From the NCBI GenBank assembly GCA_022712235.1, contig JALAGW010000164.1, positions 1 through 8,061 of the forward strand: a DNA stretch of 8,061 bases, written 5' to 3'. The DNA comes from Brevundimonas sp. (GTDB lineage Bacteria; Pseudomonadota; Alphaproteobacteria; Caulobacterales; Caulobacteraceae). The position numbers were made by a program, and so were the translations under genes. The notes beneath the pieces are model-generated. The model saw only the letters and a program-made list of their open reading frames with translations, was not told where the DNA came from and did no database searches. Below, one piece after another: positions 1-6,075 of this stretch (positions within the stretch are counted from its first letter, which is position 1; every line of letters begins with the position of its first letter).

Positions 1-401
1 AGCCCGGTCATCCCCAGCACCGACAGATTGGCCGTCAGCGGCAGGCCCGGCGCGCGATGGACGGGGCGCAGCCCCTGTTCGTGCACCACGGCATAATCGG
101 CCCACCCGCCCGACAAGGGGGTGACGATGTCGCCCGCCTTGAAGCGCTCGGATTTCGACGCCTCGACCACGCCCAGGGTCAGGCCGCGCATGACCTCGCC
201 CAGGCCCACCGGCGGCAGGTAGCCTTCGCTGTCGTTCATCCAGGTCCGGTTGGTCGGGTCCAAGGACAGGTAGAGGGTGCGCACCAGGACCTCGGCCTCC
301 TTCAGATCCGGCACGAGCGTTTCAACCAGCTCCAGATCGCCGTCCTGGATCAGCCCCTTCGGTCGCTGACGAAGAACCCACTGACGATTGCGAAGGCTCA
401 T
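1..401 (-). CDS. NADP-dependent MDR-family oxidoreductase, N-terminal 133 residues (truncated by window edge)
   Basis: The minus-strand frame from the ATG at 401-399 is open for 133 codons to the edge of the window, so the C-terminal part, including most of the NADPH-binding Rossmann fold, is missing. Visible family signatures are an N-terminal RNRQWVLRQRPKG segment, LSLDPTNRTWM near residue 46, YLPPVGLGEVMRG near residues 61-73 and a GDIVTPLSGGWADYAVV segment near 90-106. This combination is typical of the zinc-independent medium-chain reductases related to prostaglandin/leukotriene reductase and curcumin reductase (CurA/YncB type), which reduce enone double bonds with NADPH in the cytosol. 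The start is supported by GGAGA at 412-408, six bases from the ATG. It lies downstream of a minus-strand EcfG-type promoter (584-608), but a terminator-like hairpin stands between them, so stress control is uncertain. The substrate cannot be inferred. Confidence 0.85.
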   Translation of the reverse strand, partial: MSLRNRQWVLRQRPKGLIQDGDLELVETLVPDLKEAEVLVRTLYLSLDPTNRTWMNDSEGYLPPVGLGEVMRGLTLGVVEASKSERFKAGDIVTPLSGGWADYAVVHEQGLRPVHRAPGLPLTANLSVLGMTG

Positions 402-467
402 GACGCGTCTCCAATGCGTTTTCTTTGAATACCCATTGTGGACCATGCGCCGGTCCTGTCGAGGGCT

Positions 468-496
468 AAAAGAAAAGCGGACCGTTTCGGGCCCGC
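468..496 (-). terminator. Intrinsic terminator-like hairpin with T-tract
   Basis: On the minus strand a stem of roughly eight pairs, with one bulge and one G-U pair and an AAA loop (496-477), is followed by TTTTCTTTTA (476-467). It lies about 90 nt downstream of the EcfG-type promoter at 584-608 and 67 bases before the oxidoreductase ATG, so it would end a short transcript or attenuate the oxidoreductase message. Confidence 0.6.
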
Positions 497-577
497 CTGA
501 GGTGGCATCATCGAGAATGAGGTGCGAAGGCGGCTGACCAGCGAACCGGTCCAATCGGGGCTCTGTCGCCTCTGCAT
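468..577 (-). ncRNA. Candidate EcfG-dependent small RNA, possible GsrN counterpart
   Basis: A perfect EcfG-type promoter (GGAAC-N16-CGTT, 608 to 584) points left, and no convincing protein gene starts near it. A transcript beginning around 577 would run about 110 nt before a GC-rich hairpin followed by TTTTCTTTT (476-468 on the minus strand). Inside it are a C-rich patch (GCCCCG, complement of 556-561) and a stable hairpin GACCGG-UUCG-CUGGUC (551-536). Promoter, compact structured body and intrinsic terminator together are the layout of a bacterial trans-acting sRNA. From memory, Caulobacter GsrN is a sigma-T-dependent sRNA of similar size with a C-rich targeting loop, and homologs in the family can lie close to the GSR locus. 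I have not aligned the two. The start is estimated from the promoter, not observed. The alternative is a long attenuated leader of the oxidoreductase mRNA. Confidence 0.5.
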
Positions 578-583
578 CTCGAT

Positions 584-608
584 AACGACGGCGTCCGGAA
601 CCGGTTCC
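584..608 (-). promoter_or_regulatory. EcfG-type promoter, leftward (GGAAC-N16-CGTT)
   Basis: The -35 GGAAC is at 608-604, the spacer is 16 bases and the -10 CGTT is at 587-584, an exact match to the general stress sigma factor consensus. The -35 element sits in the 12-base palindrome GGAACCGGTTCC (597-608). It would start transcription near 577, toward the sRNA candidate and the oxidoreductase gene. Confidence 0.75.
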
Positions 609-643
609 ATCGGCGATCGAAAGCGACGGCGCAGGCGTCGCCA

Positions 644-669
644 GGAACGCCGTCGCCGTATGCGGCGTT
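644..669 (+). promoter_or_regulatory. EcfG-type promoter for the 88-aa membrane protein (GGAAC-N17-CGTT)
   Basis: GGAAC at 644-648, 17-base spacer, CGTT at 666-669. The expected start near 676 gives a leader of about 45 nt before the ATG at 721, close to the leader lengths predicted for phyR, nepR and the entericidin gene. It is divergent from the leftward EcfG-type promoter, with 35 bases between the two -35 elements. Confidence 0.7.
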
Positions 670-720
670 TCCACAGAACGAAAGAACCGCACCGAAGAGG
701 CCCGCTCCCTGGAGACCGCG

Positions 721-987
721 ATGACCCATCAGGACCCCCACTCCCATTCCGCCGACGCCGTAGAACACCATACGCCGATCGAAGCCCAGTACGTCCGCCA
801 GGGCCGGGGCGGGGTGCGCATCCTGTGGTTGCTGATCGTGTCCGGCGGCGCGGCGGCGGTCCTGCTGCTGGGCATGTGGTTGCTCAGCAACGGGGGGTTC
901 CAGACCGTCAACCCCGACGCGGCCGGCGCCCGCGACAACGTCGCCCCCTTCGATGCGCCCGCATCGCCCCCTGCGGCGCCAGCCTGA
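721..987 (+). CDS. Small single-span membrane protein, stress-linked, function unknown
   Basis: This 88-residue protein matches no family I recognise. The N-terminus is histidine-rich (His at 3, 7, 9, 16 and 17), followed by a basic stretch (Arg 26, 29 and 33) and one hydrophobic segment at about residues 34-56. The remaining tail is rich in Ala, Pro and Asp. The basic residues before the span suggest that the N-terminus is cytoplasmic and the tail periplasmic. GGAG at 711-714, six bases before the ATG, supports the start. The gene has its own EcfG-type promoter upstream, so it is probably made in the general stress response. It converges on phyR, and the two genes share the hairpin at 1004-1025. 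I see no separate plus-strand terminator. That the gene is real is supported by promoter, ribosome binding site and domain pattern; its role is open. Confidence 0.72.
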   Translation: MTHQDPHSHSADAVEHHTPIEAQYVRQGRGGVRILWLLIVSGGAAAVLLLGMWLLSNGGFQTVNPDAAGARDNVAPFDAPASPPAAPA

Positions 988-997
988 AGCCGACATG

Positions 998-1025
998 AAA
1001 AGACCCCGACGGCGAACCGTCGGGG
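998..1025 (-). terminator. Intrinsic terminator of phyR
   Basis: A perfect 9-bp stem CCCCGACGG / CCGTCGGGG (1004-1012 and 1017-1025) has a four-base loop that reads TTCG on the minus strand. It is followed there by TCTTTTC (1003-997). It begins 26 bases past the phyR stop. On the plus strand no T-run follows, so it mainly serves phyR, though the hairpin also marks the 3' end of the convergent small membrane protein gene. Confidence 0.85.
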
Positions 1026-1051
1026 CCGAAGCATCGCGCGCGCCAGGAAGG

Positions 1052-1846
1052 TCAGGCGGCCTGTTTCTGACGCGACGGATGGAAGAAGAGGGCCTGACTG
1101 ATCGCCGCCTTCACCGTTTCCGGCTGGAAGGGCTTGGTGATCAGGAAGGTCGGCTCCGGCCGCTCGCCGGGCAGCAGGCGCTCGGGGAAGGCGGTGATGA
1201 AGATGACCGGCACGTCGAAGCGTTTCAGGATGTCCTTGACCGCGTCGATGCCCGACGAGCCGTCCGCCAGCTGGATGTCGGCCAGCACCAGGCCCGGACG
1301 GTGACGCGTCACCGCATCGACCGCCTCGTCGTGGGTGGTGGCCGTGCCGGTGACGCGGTGGCCCAGCTCCTTGACCAGGCTCTCGATGTCAGCCGAGATG
1401 ATGGCCTCATCCTCGATGATCAGGACGTCGGTGGCCAGTTCGGCGTCGATGTCGGACTGGGCCTCGGCGATCAGCCGCTCGACCGTTCGCGGATCGACGC
1501 CGAGAATCTGGGCCGCTTCCGAGGGGGTGAACCCTTCCAGCGCCGTCAGCAGAAAGGCCTGTCGCGAGCGCGGCGCGATCCGCATCAGACGGCGCGCGGC
1601 GTCGTCGCCGCCGTCCATGCCGCTGCCGTCCTCAAGCTGGGCGCCGGTCGAGGACCAGATGGTGTGGAAGACGTGATAGAGAGCGACCCGCGGCGTCATG
1701 TCCGTCGGCAGTTGGCGCTCGCCGGCCGCCAGCGCCTCCAGCGCCACACGCACATAGTTGTCGCCGGTGATCTGATCGCCCGTCAGGGCCCGCGCATAGC
1801 GGCGGACATAGGGCAGATGCGGCGCAAGCCTGGCCAATAGACTCAT
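1052..1846 (-). CDS. phyR: PhyR, general stress response regulator (anti-anti-sigma factor)
   Basis: PhyR is the response regulator that switches on the alphaproteobacterial GSR: once phosphorylated it sequesters NepR and so frees EcfG. The 264-residue product has the family architecture, with an ECF-sigma-like domain at about residues 1-135 that mimics EcfG but lacks promoter-binding function, then a receiver domain at about 139-256. Receiver landmarks are acidic residues E145/D146, the phospho-acceptor D190 in VLADIQLADG, T218 in FITAF and K238 in ITKPF. The start at 1846 (MSLLARLAPHLPYVRR) matches the family N-terminus and has GGGGAA at 1857-1852. The frame stays open upstream to 2002, but that would begin upstream of the EcfG-type promoter at 1899-1923 and adds non-family sequence. 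It is divergent from nepR-ecfG-phyK, the classical arrangement. Regulation is probably autocatalytic through EcfG. Confidence 0.97.
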   Translation of the reverse strand: MSLLARLAPHLPYVRRYARALTGDQITGDNYVRVALEALAAGERQLPTDMTPRVALYHVFHTIWSSTGAQLEDGSGMDGGDDAARRLMRIAPRSRQAFLLTALEGFTPSEAAQILGVDPRTVERLIAEAQSDIDAELATDVLIIEDEAIISADIESLVKELGHRVTGTATTHDEAVDAVTRHRPGLVLADIQLADGSSGIDAVKDILKRFDVPVIFITAFPERLLPGERPEPTFLITKPFQPETVKAAISQALFFHPSRQKQAA

Positions 1847-1898
1847 ACATATTCCCCGACTTCGGCGTCTTCGATCTGAAGACGCGGCAGTTTGACAT

Positions 1899-1923
1899 AA
1901 CGTGTCGGCCGCACAACGGTTCC
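1899..1923 (-). promoter_or_regulatory. EcfG-type promoter of phyR (GGAAC-N16-CGTT)
   Basis: On the minus strand GGAAC is at 1923-1919, with a 16-base spacer and CGTT at 1902-1899. Transcription would start near 1892, leaving a leader of about 45 nt before the phyR ATG at 1846. It makes phyR part of the EcfG positive feedback loop. Confidence 0.9.
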
Positions 1924-1965
1924 ACGCCCTCGGCGCAAGCTTGAGCATAAAAACGCGGAGGTCTA

Positions 1966-1990
1966 GGAACTCTTGAAGACAAGCGGCGTT
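1966..1990 (+). promoter_or_regulatory. EcfG-type promoter of nepR-ecfG-phyK (GGAAC-N16-CGTT)
   Basis: GGAAC at 1966-1970, 16-base spacer, CGTT at 1987-1990. The expected start near 1997 lies about 45 nt before the nepR start. It is arranged back-to-back with the phyR promoter, with 42 bases between the two -35 boxes, so one region gives EcfG-driven output in both directions. Confidence 0.9.
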
Positions 1991-2041
1991 TTCCGCTTTC
2001 ATGAAACCCTACCTCTAGGCTTGGGCGGCGGCCGGAACTCC

Positions 2042-2248
2042 ATGATGAATGCTAAGGAAACCACCCCGCGTCCCGACGCGCCGGCGTCTCGGGACCACGG
2101 GCTGGAAGAAGTCCGCCTGCGGCAGCAGGCGATCGGCGTGAAGCTGCGCCACATGTTCGACCAGGTGGTGAACGAGCCCGTTCCCGACGAATTCCTGGAC
2201 ATCCTGCGGCGGGCCGACGAGCGGTCGTCGACCAAGGAGGGCCAGTGA
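2042..2248 (+). CDS. nepR: NepR, anti-sigma factor of EcfG
   Basis: NepR binds and silences the sigma factor EcfG in unstressed cells and is pulled away by phosphorylated PhyR. The 68-residue product has the family core at about residues 21-60, with LRQQAIGVKLRHMFDQVVNEPVPDEFLDILRR covering the two helices that contact sigma, and short disordered ends. Two consecutive ATG codons (2042 and 2045) are possible starts. GGAA at 2034-2037 fits the second slightly better (seven bases against four). An in-frame ATG at 1973 lies inside the EcfG promoter, upstream of the expected transcription start, so it is excluded for that transcript. The TGA stop overlaps the GTG start of ecfG (GTGA, 2245-2248), so anti-sigma and sigma factor are translationally coupled. 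Confidence 0.94.
   Translation: MMNAKETTPRPDAPASRDHGLEEVRLRQQAIGVKLRHMFDQVVNEPVPDEFLDILRRADERSSTKEGQ
2234..2240 (+). promoter_or_regulatory. Strong ribosome binding site fixing the GTG start of ecfG
   Basis: AAGGAGG ends four bases before the GTG at 2245, inside the last codons of nepR. It is the strongest Shine-Dalgarno match in the operon and supports the GTG as start over any internal ATG. Its place within nepR favours coupled translation. Confidence 0.8.
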
Positions 2249-2853
2249 GCATCTCCAGCGCGCCGCCCAAACCGCCTTCGGCCGACGACGCCGGCTTCAA
2301 GAAGGAGCTGGTGACCCTGATCCCCCATCTGCGCGCCTTCGCCCGCACCCTGACCGGCGACCCGACGGCCGCCGACGACCTGGCCCAGGAAGCCATGATG
2401 AAGGCCTGGGACGCGCGGGCCAGCTATCAGATGGGCACCAACATGAAGGCCTGGACCTTCATGATCCTGCGCAACCAGTTCTATTCGGAAAAGCGCCGCT
2501 CCTGGCGTCAGACCCAGCTGGATCAGGAAGCCGCCGAACGGACCCTGGTGGCGGTCGACGATCCCGAGGCGCCGGTCGCCCTGGACGAGCTGCGCCAGGC
2601 CCTGAAGACCCTGCCCGAGGAACAGCGCGAAGCCCTGATCCTGGTCGGCGCCGGCGGCTTCGCCTACGAGGAGGCCGCCGAAATCTGCCAGTGCGCCGTC
2701 GGCACGGTGAAAAGCCGCGTCTCGCGCGCCCGCAAGGCCCTGCAGGCGACGCTGGAGCGTGGCGGCTATGGGCGCGACGGCCAGGCCGCCGGCGACGCCA
2801 TGCGCTCGATTCTGGCGGACGCCGACAGGCTGAGCGGCGCCAGGCAGGACTGA
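2245..2853 (+). CDS. ecfG: EcfG-family general stress sigma factor (SigT-like)
   Basis: This is the ECF sigma factor that directs RNA polymerase to GGAAC...CGTT promoters during general stress. The 202-residue product carries region 2 at about residues 20-86 (LIPHLRAFARTLTGD, DDLAQEAMMKAW, MKAWTFMILRNQFYSEKRR) and region 4 at about 112-172 with the helix-turn-helix EEAAEICQCAVGTVKSRVSRARKAL. These are strong EcfG/SigT signatures. It starts with GTG, overlaps the nepR stop by four bases and has a strong ribosome binding site. It is co-transcribed with nepR upstream and almost certainly with phyK, which begins three bases after its stop. It is controlled post-translationally by NepR/PhyR and transcriptionally by its own promoter at 1966-1990. 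In Caulobacter the orthologous gene is called sigT; I am confident of the family. Confidence 0.96.
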   Translation: MSISSAPPKPPSADDAGFKKELVTLIPHLRAFARTLTGDPTAADDLAQEAMMKAWDARASYQMGTNMKAWTFMILRNQFYSEKRRSWRQTQLDQEAAERTLVAVDDPEAPVALDELRQALKTLPEEQREALILVGAGGFAYEEAAEICQCAVGTVKSRVSRARKALQATLERGGYGRDGQAAGDAMRSILADADRLSGARQD

Positions 2854-2856
2854 CGC

Positions 2857-4596
2857 ATGGTGCGGTTCGGCCGCGCCTGGGGGCTGAAGCTCGGCCGCCC
2901 CAGCGTTCAGGGCATTCGCTTCCGCATGGGACTGGCCATGGCTGTGGCCCTGCTGCCCATCCTCATGCTCAGCGCGGCCCAGACCCAGGCCGAGTTCCAG
3001 CGTCAGGCCGAGGACCGCCGCATCGACCTGCAACTGGCGGCCGAGCGCAGCGCCGCCGACGCCAAGGCCCGGATCGACAGCACGGTGGTCCTGCTGCAGG
3101 CTCTGGCGCCCGAAGCCTCCGGCTTCTACTGCGAGCCGCGTCTGACCGCTCTGGTGTCGCGGCTCGACAGCCTGTCGGCCCTGCACCGCTACAGCGCCAC
3201 CGGCGAGCCCGTCTGCGCCTCGCGATCCGGCGACCGCCAGGCAGCCGGCGCGTCGCTGACGGCGGACGTCCGCGGTCAGGACTGGTATCAGCGGCTCCGA
3301 AACGGCGAGGACGTGGTCATGGCCCGCGCGCCCGGCGCCGATGGATCATTGATCATCGCCGTCCGCTCCGAACGCCCTCTGGGGGCCTTCCAGGGCGCGA
3401 TCGCGGCGGTGATCCCCCTGAGCGCCCTGCAACCCGACATCCATGATCCCGCCCTGCCCCCCGGCGCCCAGTCCGCCGTGACCGACGCCCAGGGGCGGGT
3501 CCTGATCTCGACCGACGCCGCCGCCTTCGCCGCCGGACGCGTCGGCCGCGCGACCTGGATCGGCGAGGCGCGACAGGGCGAAGCCGCCGTGTTCGAGGCC
3601 CGTGACCCGCGAGGACGGCGGCACGTTTACGCCGGCACCGCCCTGGCCGGACGCGACCTGTTCGTCCTTCTGTCGGCGCCGGCCTCGGGCCTGCTGTCTT
3701 GGGCGCGGCTGAATCCCATCGGCTCCTTCCTCATGCCCCTGGCCGCCTGGCTGGTGGCCTTCCTCGCCGTCATGCTGCTGTCGGAACGGGTCGTCATCCG
3801 CTGGCTGGTCTATCTGGAGCGGGTCGCGGCCATCTATGCGCGGGGCCGCTTCTCGGTGCGCCCGGTCCAGGCCGAGCATGCGCCCGCCGAAATCCGCTCC
3901 CTGGCCCACACCCTGGGCGCCCTGGGCGACAGCATCACCACCCGCGACAAGGCCCTGCTCGACTCCCTGGACGAGAAGGACGCGCTGATGCGCGAGATCC
4001 ACCACCGGGTGAAGAACAACCTGCAGATCATCTCCTCCCTGCTGTCGATGCAGCAGAGGGCGGTGGCCGACCCGGCGGCGCGTTCGGCCCTGGGCGACAC
4101 GCGCCAGCGGATCACAGCCCTGGCCCTGATCTACCGCACCCTTTACCAGAGCGACGACATCCGCGAGGCCGACTCGCGCACCTTCCTGACCGAACTGGTG
4201 GGACAATTGATCGCCGGCGAGGCCATGCGCGGCCCCCTGGTGACCAGTTCGGTCGAGGCCGATCACATCATCATCGACCCCGACCGCCTGGCGCCGGTGG
4301 CCCTGTGGCTGGTCGAGGCCGTGTCCAACGCCCAGAAGCACGCCTTCGCCGGGCGCGGCGGCGATCTCCAGGTCCGTTTCCGCGTCATGGGCGCCACCAG
4401 CGTTCTGGAGGTTCAGGACGACGGCCCCGGCATGGCGGATCGCGATTCCACCGGCGTGGGGCGCACTCTGATGAACGCCTTCGCCAAGCAGCTGCGCGGT
4501 CAGGCGGAAATGCTCGAGGCCCCCGGCGGCGGCTCCATCGCCCGCCTGACCTTCGCCACGCCCGAAGCTGCAAAGCCGGGGGCTTCGTCAGCTTGA
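2857..4596 (+). CDS. phyK: PhyK-like membrane sensor histidine kinase of the GSR (HisKA_2 type)
   Basis: PhyK is the kinase that phosphorylates PhyR under stress. The 579-residue product has a first membrane span at about residues 24-42, a periplasmic sensor region at about 43-288 (Cache-like by appearance) and a second span at about 289-310. A HAMP-like linker follows to about 360. The HisKA_2 dimerisation/phosphotransfer box is EIHHRVKNNLQ, with the likely phospho-acceptor H383. The ATPase domain has its N-box around E487/N491 (WLVEAVSNAQKHAF) and its G-box at DDGPGM (521-526). Two cysteines in the sensor region (C92 and C120) could form a disulfide. I recall a periplasmic cysteine being important in Caulobacter PhyK, and C92 may correspond to it. 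AGGA at 2846-2849 supports the start. Placement three bases after ecfG, opposite phyR, identifies the partner. It has no receiver domain, so transfer to PhyR should be direct. Confidence 0.94.
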   Translation: MVRFGRAWGLKLGRPSVQGIRFRMGLAMAVALLPILMLSAAQTQAEFQRQAEDRRIDLQLAAERSAADAKARIDSTVVLLQALAPEASGFYCEPRLTALVSRLDSLSALHRYSATGEPVCASRSGDRQAAGASLTADVRGQDWYQRLRNGEDVVMARAPGADGSLIIAVRSERPLGAFQGAIAAVIPLSALQPDIHDPALPPGAQSAVTDAQGRVLISTDAAAFAAGRVGRATWIGEARQGEAAVFEARDPRGRRHVYAGTALAGRDLFVLLSAPASGLLSWARLNPIGSFLMPLAAWLVAFLAVMLLSERVVIRWLVYLERVAAIYARGRFSVRPVQAEHAPAEIRSLAHTLGALGDSITTRDKALLDSLDEKDALMREIHHRVKNNLQIISSLLSMQQRAVADPAARSALGDTRQRITALALIYRTLYQSDDIREADSRTFLTELVGQLIAGEAMRGPLVTSSVEADHIIIDPDRLAPVALWLVEAVSNAQKHAFAGRGGDLQVRFRVMGATSVLEVQDDGPGMADRDSTGVGRTLMNAFAKQLRGQAEMLEAPGGGSIARLTFATPEAAKPGASSA

Positions 4597-4598
4597 CA

Positions 4599-4623
4599 GG
4601 AACCGGCCCCGGTTCCTCGCGTT
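4599..4623 (+). promoter_or_regulatory. EcfG-type promoter of the entericidin-like gene (GGAAC-N16-CGTT)
   Basis: GGAAC at 4599-4603, 16-base spacer, CGTT at 4620-4623, starting two bases after the phyK stop. The expected start near 4630 gives a leader of about 45 nt. The -35 box forms one arm of the inverted repeat GGAACCGG-CC-CCGGTTCC (4599-4616). No T-run follows, so it is not a typical terminator for phyK, and read-through from phyK is possible. Confidence 0.85.
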
Positions 4624-4676
4624 GATACGGCGAGGGACGGTCACCGGACCCCCGCCCGTTTTCACAGGAGCCGACC

Positions 4677-4814
4677 ATGCGCAAACTGTTCATACTTGCC
4701 GCCGCCGCCGCCCTTTTGACCACCGCCGCCTGCAACACCATCGCGGGCGTCGGCAAGGACACCCAGGCCGCCGGCTCGGCCGTCGAGGGCGCCGCCCGCG
4801 ACGCCAAGAACTAA
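4677..4814 (+). CDS. Entericidin EcnA/B-family small lipoprotein
   Basis: This 45-residue protein begins MRKLFILAAAAALLTTAAC, a short basic N-terminus plus hydrophobic core ending in a lipobox with C19 as the lipidated cysteine. The mature part, CNTIAGVGKDTQAAGSAV and the following short AEG-rich tail, is the entericidin signature (CNT..G.GKD..AAG.A). Entericidins are tiny envelope lipoproteins. In E. coli EcnB is described as a stationary-phase, RpoS-dependent toxin-like partner of EcnA, but in alphaproteobacteria their role is mostly unknown. AGGAG at 4666-4670, six bases before the ATG, supports the start. The gene has its own EcfG-type promoter and a strong terminator, so it forms a compact monocistronic stress unit. 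No second entericidin gene is visible next to it, so an antidote/toxin pair is not supported here. Confidence 0.9.
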   Translation: MRKLFILAAAAALLTTAACNTIAGVGKDTQAAGSAVEGAARDAKN

Positions 4815-4824
4815 AATCGTGCAG

Positions 4825-4860
4825 AACCCTCGCCGCCCGATGGGCCGCGAGGGTTTTTTT
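4825..4860 (+). terminator. Strong intrinsic terminator after the entericidin gene
   Basis: The outer stem AACCCTCG / CGAGGGTT (4825-4832 and 4848-4855) and inner stem GCCC-GAT-GGGC (4835-4845), separated by one C-C mismatch, run into seven Ts (4854-4860). It closes the stress gene cluster and insulates ald from it. Confidence 0.93.
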
Positions 4861-4865
4861 ATGTC

Positions 4866-4939
4866 CTGATTTCATCAGTTTCGTCTGGCGACATCCCCGG
4901 CACAGGTTTAGCGTCCGCCCGCCCGCCACAGAGCGGACG
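4866..4939 (+). promoter_or_regulatory. Two inverted repeats in the ald upstream region
   Basis: CTGAT-TTC-ATCAG (4866-4878) is a perfect 5-bp dyad that could be an operator. CGTCCGC (4912-4918) and GCGGACG (4933-4939) form a 7-bp inverted repeat with a 14-base spacer just before the ald ribosome binding site (AGGA at 4944-4947), where it could fold in the leader RNA. Alanine dehydrogenase genes are often under Lrp/AsnC-type control, but no regulator gene is in view and I could not place a clear -35/-10 pair. Confidence 0.3.
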
Positions 4940-4956
4940 GATCAGGAACCAGACTC

Positions 4957-6071
<1,115 letters not shown>

Positions 6072-6075
<4 letters not shown>

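Noticed and set aside
398..610. Minus-strand 70-codon frame whose TGA overlaps the oxidoreductase ATG (ATGA), which could be a coupled upstream peptide.
   Set aside because: Composition looks non-coding, its first ATG overlaps the -35 box and thus lies upstream of the predicted start, and no ribosome binding site is clear. The stretch is better explained as structured RNA. A peptide from the internal ATG at 576 is not fully excluded.
597..621. Rightward EcfG promoter from the plus-strand GGAAC of the palindrome at 597-608.
   Set aside because: At spacer 16 the -10 position reads CGAA, not CGTT. The GGAAC at 644 with spacer 17 fits exactly.
953..1840. Plus-strand 295-codon frame antisense to phyR.
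   Set aside because: phyR is certain on the other strand, and this frame has Arg/Gly-rich shadow composition and crosses the phyR terminator.
1847..2002. N-terminal extension of PhyR to an upstream ATG at 2002.
   Set aside because: It would start upstream of the phyR EcfG promoter and adds 52 residues not seen in the family; MSLLARLAPH at 1846 is the family start.
1973..2041. N-terminal extension of NepR to ATG 1973.
   Set aside because: That codon lies between the -35 and -10 of the nepR promoter and cannot be in the transcript from it.
1999..3186. Minus-strand 395-codon frame antisense to nepR, ecfG and phyK.
   Set aside because: It is the mirror of three well-identified genes in high-GC DNA, with Gly/Gln/His-rich shadow composition and no family signature.
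3346..4625. Long frames on both strands overlapping phyK (minus 3346-4341, plus 3699-4625 in another frame).
   Set aside because: Both are shadows of phyK: their composition is repetitive Gly/Arg/Pro or Gly/Gln/Asp, and the HisKA_2 and ATPase motifs are all in the phyK frame.
4945..4949. GGAAC just before ald as a sixth EcfG -35 box.
   Set aside because: It is 7 bases from the ATG, so the -10 would fall inside the gene and no CGTT follows at the right distance. AGGA here serves as ribosome binding site.
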